Below, piece after piece: positions 1-8,744 of a stretch of DNA of 46,327 nt. The first letter of the stretch is position 1; every line of letters starts with the position of its first letter. A model generated the notes under the pieces. The model was not told the DNA's origin and did no database searches. It saw only the letters and a list, made by a program, of their open reading frames with translations. The DNA comes from JBBIII01 sp037446575 (GTDB lineage: Bacteria > Bacteroidota > Ignavibacteria > UBA10030), in assembly GCA_037446575.1 (NCBI GenBank), contig JBBIII010000012.1, positions 1-46,327 of the forward strand. The letters are read 5' to 3'. Position numbers and translations under genes: made by a program.

Positions 1-49
1 CCTCAAGATAAGTTGTGTTTTTATGATTTTATATATTTAATGTTCTTGT

Positions 50-241
50 ATAATCCCGAAAAGTGCATATAGAAATATCTCTTAATCTTCTGCAACAATA
101 ACTTGTTGTTTTCAAAAATATTAGCGTCTAAATTTCTAATGCATTGCAATAGAAAATAGTGAATATGTAATGTGGAGTAAGTTATCAGCGAGCAATGAAT
201 TAGGGAAAGTAGTCTCTCTCTATTGCATTTTTCGGGATAAT
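50..241. repeat. Imperfect terminal inverted repeat, MITE-like
   Basis: Bases 50-67 pair with 224-241. Of 18 positions, 16 are Watson-Crick, one is G-T and one is mismatched; the core CCCGAAAAGTGCA faces TGCATTTTTCGGG. A further five pairs (69-73 with 219-223) follow after a one-base bulge. The arms enclose about 145 bases with no convincing gene. The size and symmetry fit a small non-autonomous element or a long-range hairpin in the leader of the activase gene. I saw no clear target-site duplication. Confidence 0.5.
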
Positions 242-278
242 CGATTTCAGATTGATCATTTCTTAACAAGCCGTAAAG

Positions 279-3200
279 ATGAGTAAAAGTACAATAAATG
301 TTTGCGTAGGTATCGATGTAGGTTCAGTGGCTGTGAAATTAGCCGCATGCCCTGTAGAGAATAATGATGGCATATTTAATCAATTTCACATTCAGGAAAA
401 TGAATACTTCTGTCTGTTCACACAAGGTGATAATCACTTCATACTCTCGAAAAATCATCAAACAAAAGGAGCATCTCTTGAAGCATCCACTTTTTTGCTG
501 AATCGCTTTCGTGAGATTTTTCCCCAGCTCAATATCATTGACTTATGTGTAACAGGGGTCGGTGGAAAAACTATAAGCTCGATTTATAATATCACAACAG
601 AAAACGACTTTAAGGCTGTTGCACATGGTGTTACCTCTCTCAATCCAACCGTTCGGACAATTCTTGAGCTTGGAGGTGAAAACGCGCGCTATATGAAAGT
701 GGAAGTAAAAGAGAACGGGCAAAAATCACAAATTGTAGTTTGGATACTGGACTATGAAAAAAATGGAGATTGTGCCGCCGGTACAGGTGCTTTCTTTGAG
801 CAACAGGCGACACGGTTAAAGTACTCAGTAGATCAGATTGGAGATATTATATCGCAAGCTGAGAAATCTGCACTAATTGCAGGGCGCTGTTCAGTTTTCG
901 CCAAGACAGATATGATTCACGCGCAACAGAAGGGCTATTCCCCACCTGCTATTTTGCGCGGCTTATGTGAAGCAGTAACGAGAAATTTTAAAAGTAGTGT
1001 ATGTAAAGGTAAAGATATTTCACCCCCAGTTGCACTTGTAGGTGGAATGGCGCTAAATAGCGGAGTCGTTGCCTCAATTAGACAAATCTTCGGTCTCATC
1101 GATGGTAGTCTTGTTATTCCACCATTCCCCGCTTCTATGGGAGCAATTGGATGCGCTTTGATTACTCGAAATCGAAATTTAAATGGAGACCATAAATCAA
1201 TACGGATTGACCTGCCTGATGTATCAGTTGATGTTCCTAAAAGACTTGGTCCACAAGTCATTCCTAGGCTTGCTCCACTATCAACAGAGCAAGTTGTGTT
1301 TTTACGTAACCATATTACTCCAAAAGTATCGAGCGGTATTTCAGACCCTATCGATGTCTATCTCGGAATTGATATCGGATCTATAAGCACCAATCTTGTT
1401 ATATTAGATGACAATGAACAAATTCTCAAAGAAATCTATATTAAAACTGACGGCAGACCAATCGAAGTTGTCGATTATGGACTTCGTGAGATCGATAAAC
1501 AATTTGGATCACGAATTCGCATTCGCGGGATAGGAACGACAGGTTCGGGCCGTGAACTTATCGGTGTACTAATCAATGCAGACGTAGTGAATGATGAAAT
1601 TACTGCCCATAAAACAGGCGCACTTCATATAAGCAAGCGCCTTCACTATGAAACTGTTGATACAATATTCGAGATAGGCGGACAGGATTCGAAGTACATC
1701 CGCATGGAAAATGATACAGTAGTTGATTTCAGTATGAACGAAGCTTGTGCGGCGGGAACAGGTTCTTTCTTAGAAGAACAAGCTGAACGTTTAGGAATTA
1801 ACATCATAAATGAGTTTTCTGAGATGGCATTTCAATCAGAATCACCGGTACAGTTTGGTGAAAGATGTACTGTCTTCATCGAGAGTGATATTTCAACTTA
1901 TATACAGCGAGGTATAAAAAAGCCGGATATTGTTGCCGGATTGGCTTATTCGATTGCACTTAATTATCTTAACCGTGTAGTAAGGGGACGACAAATAGGC
2001 AAAACGATTTATTTTCAAGGAGGAACTGCTTATAACAATTCCGTAGCTGCCGCATTTGCTATGTTATTGAAAAAGCGAATTATCGTGCCACCGCACAATG
2101 GTGTAATAGGTGCTATCGGCATGGCAATCCTTGCGCGAGAAAAGGTGAAGAAACAAAGCAACGATAGACAACATCCTGATTTGCGTTTCAGAGAATTTCA
2201 TCTTGGCGCATCTAATTATGCAACGCATCAGTTTACGTGCAAAACTTGCTCAAATTATTGTGAAATTCAACAGGTAAAAATAGGAGAAAAGAAAACTTAC
2301 TGGGGTAACAAATGTTCAGATAAGTATCAAAATAGAACTAAAGCAAGCCGTAAAGCCATTATCCCTGATTTAATAAAATATCGCGAACAACTTTTACTGA
2401 AAGATTATATGTTTATACGCAATGCTGAAATTCCAAGCATTGGAATTCCCCAGACTCTAACATTCTACAACAGATTTCCTTTTTTTAAAACATACTTTAA
2501 TGTATTAGGTTTTCAGGTTGTGCTTTCAGATCCATCGAATAAAAATGTAATCGATGCTGGTATAGAAACTACTGCCGCCGAACCCTGCTTTCCGATTAAA
2601 CTTGCATATGGTCATATCATCAATCTTCTTTCAAAAAATGTCAATTACATTTTTATTCCAAATATAATAGATTACGATAAATCGGAATCAGAATTACCAG
2701 AATATGCCTGTCCTTGGGCAATGACATTACCATTTGTTATCCGATGTCAAAAACCTTTTGAGCAAGTCAGGGATAAGCTAATAATTCCCACAATCCATTT
2801 TAGCCGCGGCAAAGATAATGTAAAAAAAGAGCTTTCACGATTAGTCAAAACATTTGGTATATCTGTTTCTCAAAGCAATATGGCTGTTGAATGTGCTTAT
2901 GAAAATCAGTATGAATTTCAAAATAATCTCCGTAATAAAGGCGATGAGGCACGTAAGATTCTCAAAGAAATGAACGAGCGCGCCATTGTTTTGGTAGGAC
3001 GTTCATATAATATTTACGACCGAACTGTCAGTCTTAATATTGCTGATAAATTACGCGAATACTACGGTATCAATATTATTCCGTTTGATTTTCTAAATCT
3101 TGATCAGTACAACATTCAGAATATTAACGACAATATGTTCTGGTACTGCGGCAAACAAATACTGCAAGCGGCGCTTGCTGTTAAGAATGCCGGTAATCTT

Positions 3201-3374
3201 CAACTTATTTTTATTACAAATTTCAAGTGCGGCCCGGATTCCTACATCAAACATTATATCGGTACTGCATCAGGCATTCCTTTTCTTACACTTCAATTTG
3301 ATGGACACAGCAATGACGCAGGTATAATAACACGTTGCGAAGCATTTCTTCACTCAAAAGGTTTTTTGAATTGA
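279..3374 (+). CDS. Acyl-CoA dehydratase activase, large part (double BadF/BcrA-type ASKHA ATPase plus DUF2229)
   Basis: ATP-dependent activator of the 2-hydroxyacyl-CoA dehydratase/benzoyl-CoA reductase activator superfamily. In characterised members a dimer-bridging [4Fe-4S] cluster delivers a low-potential electron to a partner dehydratase. Two ASKHA ATPase domains lie in tandem: phosphate-binding GIDVGS near residue 11 and GIDIGS near 361. Each keeps both cluster cysteines: C165 (CAAGTGAF) and C204 (GRCSVFA) in the first, C490 (CAAGTGSF) and C530 (ERCTVFI) in the second. After about residue 690 comes a Cys-rich stretch (CKTCSNYC), then a DUF2229-like region starting GIPQTLTFYNRFPF. The next gene starts 4 bases after the stop and supplies the part normally fused at the C-terminus, so together (1449 aa) they equal the usual single chain of about 1400 aa. 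No dehydratase subunits are nearby, so the electron acceptor is unknown. Confidence 0.85.
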   Translation: MSKSTINVCVGIDVGSVAVKLAACPVENNDGIFNQFHIQENEYFCLFTQGDNHFILSKNHQTKGASLEASTFLLNRFREIFPQLNIIDLCVTGVGGKTISSIYNITTENDFKAVAHGVTSLNPTVRTILELGGENARYMKVEVKENGQKSQIVVWILDYEKNGDCAAGTGAFFEQQATRLKYSVDQIGDIISQAEKSALIAGRCSVFAKTDMIHAQQKGYSPPAILRGLCEAVTRNFKSSVCKGKDISPPVALVGGMALNSGVVASIRQIFGLIDGSLVIPPFPASMGAIGCALITRNRNLNGDHKSIRIDLPDVSVDVPKRLGPQVIPRLAPLSTEQVVFLRNHITPKVSSGISDPIDVYLGIDIGSISTNLVILDDNEQILKEIYIKTDGRPIEVVDYGLREIDKQFGSRIRIRGIGTTGSGRELIGVLINADVVNDEITAHKTGALHISKRLHYETVDTIFEIGGQDSKYIRMENDTVVDFSMNEACAAGTGSFLEEQAERLGINIINEFSEMAFQSESPVQFGERCTVFIESDISTYIQRGIKKPDIVAGLAYSIALNYLNRVVRGRQIGKTIYFQGGTAYNNSVAAAFAMLLKKRIIVPPHNGVIGAIGMAILAREKVKKQSNDRQHPDLRFREFHLGASNYATHQFTCKTCSNYCEIQQVKIGEKKTYWGNKCSDKYQNRTKASRKAIIPDLIKYREQLLLKDYMFIRNAEIPSIGIPQTLTFYNRFPFFKTYFNVLGFQVVLSDPSNKNVIDAGIETTAAEPCFPIKLAYGHIINLLSKNVNYIFIPNIIDYDKSESELPEYACPWAMTLPFVIRCQKPFEQVRDKLIIPTIHFSRGKDNVKKELSRLVKTFGISVSQSNMAVECAYENQYEFQNNLRNKGDEARKILKEMNERAIVLVGRSYNIYDRTVSLNIADKLREYYGINIIPFDFLNLDQYNIQNINDNMFWYCGKQILQAALAVKNAGNLQLIFITNFKCGPDSYIKHYIGTASGIPFLTLQFDGHSNDAGIITRCEAFLHSKGFLN

Positions 3375-3378
3375 CAAA

Positions 3379-4635
3379 ATGAGATCCAGACCTCTAAACG
3401 AACGAGTTATTTATGTTTCACGTATGAATTATAGTGCTGCGCGAGCAATGACTGCAGCGTTTAATTCCGTTCATCTACATGCAGAAGTGCTGCCCGCTTG
3501 TACGAATAGCGCGTTAAGATTGGCTGCTATCTATACATCCGGCGATGAATGCTTACCTCAACGAGTAACTTTAGGCGGATTTCTTGAAGTAATTAACAAA
3601 CCGGGATTTGATCCAGCAAGTTCAGCGCTACTAATGCCTACATCTCATGGACCATGTAGATTCGGCCAATATTCAACTTTTATTAGGAAAACATTAGTTA
3701 ATATTGGATATGGAGATATACAAATAATCTCACCAACATGCCGAGATGGCTATAAGGGATTTAATTTAAACGAAAACGAATTGTTTTATACTGCCTGGTT
3801 ATCTATAGTTGTTACAGATATTCTTCGAAAGCTCCTGCTTAAAACAAGACCTTATGAAGCAAGAAAGGGAGACTCTGACAAAGAACATCTTTATTGTCTT
3901 GAGGAAGTTTGCAGTGTTCTTGCAACTCCCAATCTGAGTCGCAGGAAAAGAATGAAACAAATGAAAAAAGTTTTATTAGATGTAAGAGAAAGATTTCGAC
4001 GGATTCCACGTTCACACCGAGACGCAAAGCCGTTAATCGGAGCGTTAGGTGAAATCTATTGCCGATTGGATGACGATTCAAACGACAATATTATTCGTAC
4101 TATCGAGGAATATGGCGGTGAGGTGTGGCTTTCAGGTATCAGCGAATGGATTGATTATACAAACAATGAGGTAATACAAAATCTTTCAGAAACAGGCCGT
4201 AGGTTTTCAATTTCCCGAATAGAAGCAGAAGTGAAAAGTTTTATTCAACGACGCAGTGAACACACACTGCTATCGATATTTCAAGATGACTTCCGCGGAT
4301 ACGAAGAGCCAAGTAATGCAAAAATATTAAAACACTCTGAGGAATACATTCCTTCTTATTCAACGCTCGGGGAGATGGTAATCAATACGGGCAGAGCAGT
4401 TTATTTATATGAAAAAGGTGTTGACGGCATTATTGATATAAGTCCGTTCACTTGTATGAATGGAATTGTATGTGAGGCAGTATATCCTAAGATAAGCCGC
4501 GAACATGACAACATTCCGATTAAAGTATTCTATTTTGATGGGAAAGCAATTGATTGGCGTCAGGAAGTAGAAATGTTTATGGAACTTGTGCGTTTTTATC
4601 GAGCGCGCAAATTTCGTAAAAGAGCCCGCCCATAA
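3379..4635 (+). CDS. Acyl-CoA dehydratase activase, separate C-terminal part (2-hydroxyacyl-CoA dehydratase-like domain)
   Basis: The 418-residue protein corresponds to the C-terminal third of the long acyl-CoA dehydratase activase-related proteins. It begins at a natural domain edge (RVIYVSRMNYSAARAM). It keeps conserved cysteine motifs that could bind an Fe-S cluster: GDECLPQRVTLG near residue 55, GPCRFGQY near 95, and TCMNGIVC near 358. The ATG lies 4 bases after the stop of the upstream gene in a different frame, so a single point-mutation stop does not explain the split. It is almost certainly co-translated with the upstream gene and probably acts with it in one complex. The family's substrate is not established. 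Confidence 0.75.
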   Translation: MRSRPLNERVIYVSRMNYSAARAMTAAFNSVHLHAEVLPACTNSALRLAAIYTSGDECLPQRVTLGGFLEVINKPGFDPASSALLMPTSHGPCRFGQYSTFIRKTLVNIGYGDIQIISPTCRDGYKGFNLNENELFYTAWLSIVVTDILRKLLLKTRPYEARKGDSDKEHLYCLEEVCSVLATPNLSRRKRMKQMKKVLLDVRERFRRIPRSHRDAKPLIGALGEIYCRLDDDSNDNIIRTIEEYGGEVWLSGISEWIDYTNNEVIQNLSETGRRFSISRIEAEVKSFIQRRSEHTLLSIFQDDFRGYEEPSNAKILKHSEEYIPSYSTLGEMVINTGRAVYLYEKGVDGIIDISPFTCMNGIVCEAVYPKISREHDNIPIKVFYFDGKAIDWRQEVEMFMELVRFYRARKFRKRARP

Positions 4636-4792
4636 TGGATGTGCAGTCTAAGGTTTCTTGCCACAGAACAATTATTGGAAAACTTCTATAAATTTTTAAC
4701 TTTTTTGTTCAGCTTTATTATTTTTGATTTGAAATTTATTCGCTTCTATTAATTTACTGCAAAACAGAGTGCGACTCAGGTTCAATAATTTG

Positions 4793-6070
4793 TTATTTTC
4801 CATCAACGCTACTGTTAGTATCTTTCAAAATTTGAGTTCGAACTATCTGATTTTGGCGGTCTTGATTTGCAATTTGTTTGCGCACACGTGGCCTAATTAT
4901 TTCAAATATTTGTCTGTTTTCAACTCCCAGCGAAGGTGTGATAATTTCTACGCTGATAAACCTATCCTCTTCAGATGGTGAAAAATGTTCAGGGAAGTAT
5001 GGTTCCCTTCCAACATTTCTAAATTCCTTTGAGATCATCCGTTTAAGCATTGCTTCGCGTCGCAACTCAATTTTTGAAATATTTTCTTCAATTTGTTTTC
5101 GTAAGCTATCAATATTTAGCTGAATTCGAGAGTAAATTAAAGTATCAGGTGTGATAATTACATACTGATTATCTACTGGTCTATTAGATATATTTTGAAG
5201 AGTATTTTTCTTTAGAACATTTTTATTTATAACAGCATAGGGAGCATCATGAGTTTCAAGTAGTTTTTCAAATCTAACGCGCTGATTCGGCTCTAAACAG
5301 GAAGCAATATTAGTAAGCATTATTTTGTTCAATGACGGTAAATCCGGCGCAATTGCCATTGTATTATTCTCACCAATAAGTACAGATGACTCAATTCGCC
5401 TCCCTGTTAAATCCAACAATGAATCAATAATCTTCTTCTGCATATTAGATGGTTTAACTTCAGCAATAAAATTTTCAAATGTTACAGGTTTTAAATTCTT
5501 CTTTTTTGCTTTGCCAACTTCGACACGATATCCCTTTTCAGATTTCTCATCTATTTTCAATGTTGTTTCCGATTTATCATCTAAGGGTAATGTTCCAAAT
5601 AAAGAAAATTGCAGCGCTTTGTCTTTATCCACTTTTGAAAATAGTGGTAATAGAGAATCTTGCAAAAAGTTATTTTTATAAGCTTCCTTTACCACTTGTG
5701 ATTTTTCAGATATGTAGCTGAACACTAATTCACGGTTTTGAATCACTAAAGTTCCAAGTACTACAATTATCATCGAAGTCAAAATTGCTATTGCAGAAAT
5801 ATATTTTCTAGAAAATGGAAGATAGTTCGACTCTTCTCTTCTCGTATCTTCAATCCGTTGAGATAATTGTGTCCAAAACCCGATATTTGGTTCAATTTTT
5901 CTTTTAGCCATCAATAAATCCCGCAAATTACTTAGTTGCGCCAAACGTTCAGCAACATTTATATCTGTTTTTATTAATAGTTCTATATTATTTTTCTCAA
6001 ATTCCGAAAGAGAATTATCTAAATACAACGAGAGTATTTCGTCTAATTTATTTTCGTTAATTCTTTTCAT
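4793..6070 (-). CDS. Membrane-bound anti-sigma factor (Cys-less)
   Basis: This is the partner of the ECF sigma factor just upstream; its ATG overlaps the sigma stop by 4 bases, which implies translational coupling. The N-terminal 75 residues are helical and acidic and resemble an anti-sigma domain (DEILSLYLDNSLSEFE). They contain no cysteine, so it is not a zinc-binding ZAS type. One transmembrane helix spans about 91-110. The C-terminal 310 residues would lie in the periplasm and include a charged segment around 325-400 (KRMISKEFRNVGREPYFPEH). A typical arrangement holds the sigma factor at the inner membrane and releases it by proteolysis after an envelope signal; that role is inferred from context and topology. 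The periplasmic part matches no family I recognise. Confidence 0.7.
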   Translation of the reverse strand: MKRINENKLDEILSLYLDNSLSEFEKNNIELLIKTDINVAERLAQLSNLRDLLMAKRKIEPNIGFWTQLSQRIEDTRREESNYLPFSRKYISAIAILTSMIIVVLGTLVIQNRELVFSYISEKSQVVKEAYKNNFLQDSLLPLFSKVDKDKALQFSLFGTLPLDDKSETTLKIDEKSEKGYRVEVGKAKKKNLKPVTFENFIAEVKPSNMQKKIIDSLLDLTGRRIESSVLIGENNTMAIAPDLPSLNKIMLTNIASCLEPNQRVRFEKLLETHDAPYAVINKNVLKKNTLQNISNRPVDNQYVIITPDTLIYSRIQLNIDSLRKQIEENISKIELRREAMLKRMISKEFRNVGREPYFPEHFSPSEEDRFISVEIITPSLGVENRQIFEIIRPRVRKQIANQDRQNQIVRTQILKDTNSSVDGK

Positions 6071-6672
6071 ACTTTCGCCTCATCTAATAATGGTTTAAGC
6101 GCCTTACGAAGCATAGCCCTACCTCTTGAGATTCTCGATTTCACTGTTCCAAGCTCGCAATTCATAATTTTTGCGATTTCTTCATAAGGAAGTCCTTCAA
6201 TATCTTTTAGTATGACAGCCGTCTTAAATTTTTCCGGCAATGTTTGTAATCCTAATGATACTATCTCTTGTGTATCTCTGTTTTCCGGTGAAACAGATAG
6301 GCGAATATTAATTTCATTGTTAATACCTTCGTCTAAATTTTGAAACGAAAAGAAGCGCCTCAGTTTTTTCTTCCTCAGTTCATCGCGACTTTTATTTACT
6401 GCTATTTTATACAACCAAGTATAAAAGGAGGATTCAAATCTAAATGTCGGCAATGCCTGATATGCTTTTATAAAAACTTCCTGCGCAAGATCATCTATAA
6501 AATCTCTATCGTGAAATATTGAAAATAAGAGATTGCGAATCTTTTCTTGGTAGCGTTCGACTAATAATCGGTAAGCATCTTTATCGCCGCTTTGAAAAGC
6601 AGAAATTATCGCTTCGTCTTCTATTTTCTGAAGAGCATTTTTTGTTATTGTAAGAGTTTTTTCGTTTGTCAT
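6067..6672 (-). CDS. ECF RNA polymerase sigma factor (RpoE-like)
   Basis: This is a sigma-70 family factor of the extracytoplasmic-function group. Region 2 is clear (AYRLLVERYQEKIRNLL, then DDLAQEVFIKAYQALPTF and SSFYTWLYKIAVNKSRDELR). Region 4 follows after a short linker (LPEKFKTAVILKDIEGLPYEEI, then LGTVKSRISRGRAMLRK). The reading frame is open further upstream to 6810, but the extra 46 residues do not look like sigma sequence. I therefore chose the ATG at 6672, giving 201 aa, the usual family size. Neither start has a strong Shine-Dalgarno site. It is followed with a 4-base overlap by its presumed anti-sigma factor, and the pair lies downstream of the nuo genes, separated by about 256 bases. 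Confidence 0.85.
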   Translation of the reverse strand: MTNEKTLTITKNALQKIEDEAIISAFQSGDKDAYRLLVERYQEKIRNLLFSIFHDRDFIDDLAQEVFIKAYQALPTFRFESSFYTWLYKIAVNKSRDELRKKKLRRFFSFQNLDEGINNEINIRLSVSPENRDTQEIVSLGLQTLPEKFKTAVILKDIEGLPYEEIAKIMNCELGTVKSRISRGRAMLRKALKPLLDEAKV

Positions 6673-6909
6673 TATTTTTATATTTTTATTCTGATGTGAA
6701 GTTACAAAACTTCTTTCAATAACTCCAACGGTTGGCTCGTGATTGCTAACCTTCCAGTTTACCCCCGATAAATGTAAAGCCATACCTGATACCGATCTTA
6801 TTTGTCTCATTATCTATCAAACTCGCATCAAAATATTTCACTCATATAAAAATTAATACGGAAATTTAGACGTGAGATTAAATTTTTTGTTCCAATTATT
6901 TGTGCCCTG

Positions 6910-6946
6910 CATTCTTTAAATAGCCAAGTTAGGCTGACAAAGAATG
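6910..6946 (-). other. Stem-loop spanning the nuoF stop codon
   Basis: CATTCTTT (6910-6917) is perfectly complementary to AAAGAATG (6939-6946). Inside it AGCC/GGCT forms a second 4-pair stem with a 6-base loop. The nuoF stop (6929-6931) lies in that loop. No T-run follows on the minus strand, so it is not a classical terminator. It could protect or process the 3' end of the nuo transcript. Confidence 0.4.
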
Positions 6947-8230
6947 GAATTTCGACTCTTCTACGCGCTTTTCAAATTCATCTCGAAACTGATATATCAT
7001 CGATTGGACAGGCCAAGCGGCGGCATCACCAAGTGCGCAGATTGTATTTCCCTCAATATTGTTGGCAACATCTAAAAGTAGATCTATATCATCTTTGGTA
7101 GCTTTATAATTTTCAAACCGTTTAAGAATTTTAAACATCCATACTGTTCCTTCACGGCAAGGAGTACATTGCCCGCACGATTCACGATAATAAAATTCTG
7201 CAATTCGAGTTATAACTTTTATCAAATCGGTATCTGAATCCATTACAATTATTCCGGCTGTTCCAACCGATGAACCTGCCTTCTTAAGCGAATCCCAATC
7301 CATTCTTACGTCTTCAAGTTTATCTCCTCTTAATATCATTGTAGATGAACCGCCGGGAATAACAGCTTTAATTCCTTTATCACCAGGGATACCACCTGCC
7401 CACTTATAAATAATTTCTAACAATGGTTCGCCCGTTGGCATTTCGAATACCCCGGGGTTATTTACATGTCCGCTTACACCGACAAGAATAGGACCGGGAT
7501 GTTTTTCTGCTCCAACTTTTGAATACCATTCCCAGCCATTGTTGATTATAATAGGAATATTTGCAATCGTTTCTACATTATTAATTGTAGTTGGACATCC
7601 CCAAAGACCAAATTGCGCGGGAAACGGCGGCTTCAATCGCGGATAACCGCGAACTCCTTCTATCGAATTCATTAGTGAAGATTCCTCGCCGCAAATATAT
7701 GCACCAGCTCCACGGTGGATATAAATATTGGTCGAAAAATTCGTTCCTAAAATATTTTCACCTATTAAATGATTCGCGTATGCTTCATCAATTGCTTTTT
7801 GAAGTAATTTTATTTGCTTGAAATATTCACCGCGGATATAAATATATGCGGTTCTAATTCCCATTGCGTAGCAAGCGATAAGTGTCCCTTCAATTAGCAG
7901 ATGCGGATTAAATTCTAAAATTTGTCTGTCTTTAAATGTTCCCGGCTCAGATTCATCCCCGTTGACACATAGATATTTAGGTTTATCAGAATTCTTCGGC
8001 ATGAATGACCACTTCAAACCTGTTGGAAAGCAAGCCCCACCGCGACCACGCAGGTTAGATTTTTTAACTTCGTCGATGATTTCTTCTGGTTTCATTTCCA
8101 TAGCTTTTTTAAATGATTTATATCCATCATTTGCTAAGTAAAATTCTATTTTGTGAAGATTGCTAAGCGGTGGTAAAATAACCGGTGTCCAAGAAGTTAA
8201 CTTTTCGGTATCTGTAGCTTGTGTATTCAT
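6929..8230 (-). CDS. nuoF: NADH-quinone oxidoreductase subunit F (NuoF)
   Basis: NuoF is the 51 kDa subunit of complex I and holds FMN, the NADH site and the N3 [4Fe-4S] cluster on the cytoplasmic arm. At 433 aa it is full length. The NADH-binding glycine-rich loop is at 61-70, where the usual GRGGAGFPTG reads GRGGACFPTG (Cys67 for Gly). The FMN-side motif GAGAYICGEESSL begins at about 174. N3 ligands C352, C355, C358 (SCGQCTPCREG) and C398 are intact. Its ATG overlaps the nuoE stop by 4 bases. It is the last nuo gene here, since no nuoG follows, and a stem-loop covers its stop codon. Confidence 0.95.
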   Translation of the reverse strand: MNTQATDTEKLTSWTPVILPPLSNLHKIEFYLANDGYKSFKKAMEMKPEEIIDEVKKSNLRGRGGACFPTGLKWSFMPKNSDKPKYLCVNGDESEPGTFKDRQILEFNPHLLIEGTLIACYAMGIRTAYIYIRGEYFKQIKLLQKAIDEAYANHLIGENILGTNFSTNIYIHRGAGAYICGEESSLMNSIEGVRGYPRLKPPFPAQFGLWGCPTTINNVETIANIPIIINNGWEWYSKVGAEKHPGPILVGVSGHVNNPGVFEMPTGEPLLEIIYKWAGGIPGDKGIKAVIPGGSSTMILRGDKLEDVRMDWDSLKKAGSSVGTAGIIVMDSDTDLIKVITRIAEFYYRESCGQCTPCREGTVWMFKILKRFENYKATKDDIDLLLDVANNIEGNTICALGDAAAWPVQSMIYQFRDEFEKRVEESKFHSLSA

Positions 8231-8691
8231 ATCAAAGCATCTATTATTTTATCAAGTTTTTCTATTGTGAGGTTTTCGTGATATTCTTTGCCAATAGCTA
8301 ATACCGGCGCTGTTCCACAAGAACCCAAACATTCTACTTCAGACAAAGTGTATTTCTTATCCGTAGATGTCTCTCCCGATTTAATCCCTAAACGATTTTC
8401 TAAATGTTCCAGAATTTTACCGGAACCACGTAGCATACATGAAATATTCGTGCAAACTTCAATATGATGTTTTCCGACTTTATTTTTGTGTAACATTGTA
8501 TAAAATGTAACAACTCCAAGAATATGGCTATACGGAATATTCAATAAGACCGAGATATGCTTCATCGATTCATCAGAAATATATCCGTATTGTTCCTGTA
8601 TCATCCAAAGCGCTGGAAGTATCAACGACTGTGAAGTCGGATACCGCTTTCTTAATTCTTCAATCTTTATTTTATTTTCTTCGCTTAGCAT
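8227..8691 (-). CDS. nuoE: NADH-quinone oxidoreductase subunit E (NuoE)
   Basis: NuoE is the 24 kDa thioredoxin-like subunit of the complex I NADH module, carrying the N1a [2Fe-2S] cluster. All four ligands are present: C80 and C85 (CTNISC), and C121 and C125 (CLGSC). The N-terminal helical region with GVVTFYTMLH is typical, and the 154-aa length is normal. It lies between nuoD (53 bases upstream) and nuoF (4-base overlap downstream). Confidence 0.95.
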   Translation of the reverse strand: MLSEENKIKIEELRKRYPTSQSLILPALWMIQEQYGYISDESMKHISVLLNIPYSHILGVVTFYTMLHKNKVGKHHIEVCTNISCMLRGSGKILEHLENRLGIKSGETSTDKKYTLSEVECLGSCGTAPVLAIGKEYHENLTIEKLDKIIDALI

Positions 8692-8744
8692 TTATACTTT
8701 TAAGATTTTTCTCTTCTTCCTTTTTATTTTTTACTTCTTACTTC

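Noticed and set aside
21..269. 82-codon minus-strand ORF at the left edge
   Set aside because: It lies across the inverted repeat at 50-241, shows no recognisable motif, and has no ribosome site or neighbours that support it.
4634..4690. 18-codon ORF overlapping the end of the second activase gene
   Set aside because: No ribosome site of its own, no motif, and it is short enough to occur by chance.
6677..6704. Possible ECF auto-promoter TAACTT-16-TATAAA just before the sigma gene
   Set aside because: The -10 would end only four bases before the ATG, giving a leaderless message, and the match is weak.
6673..6810. N-terminal extension of the ECF sigma factor (46 residues)
   Set aside because: The residues do not resemble sigma sequence and would make the protein unusually long; the ATG at 6672 gives the family size.
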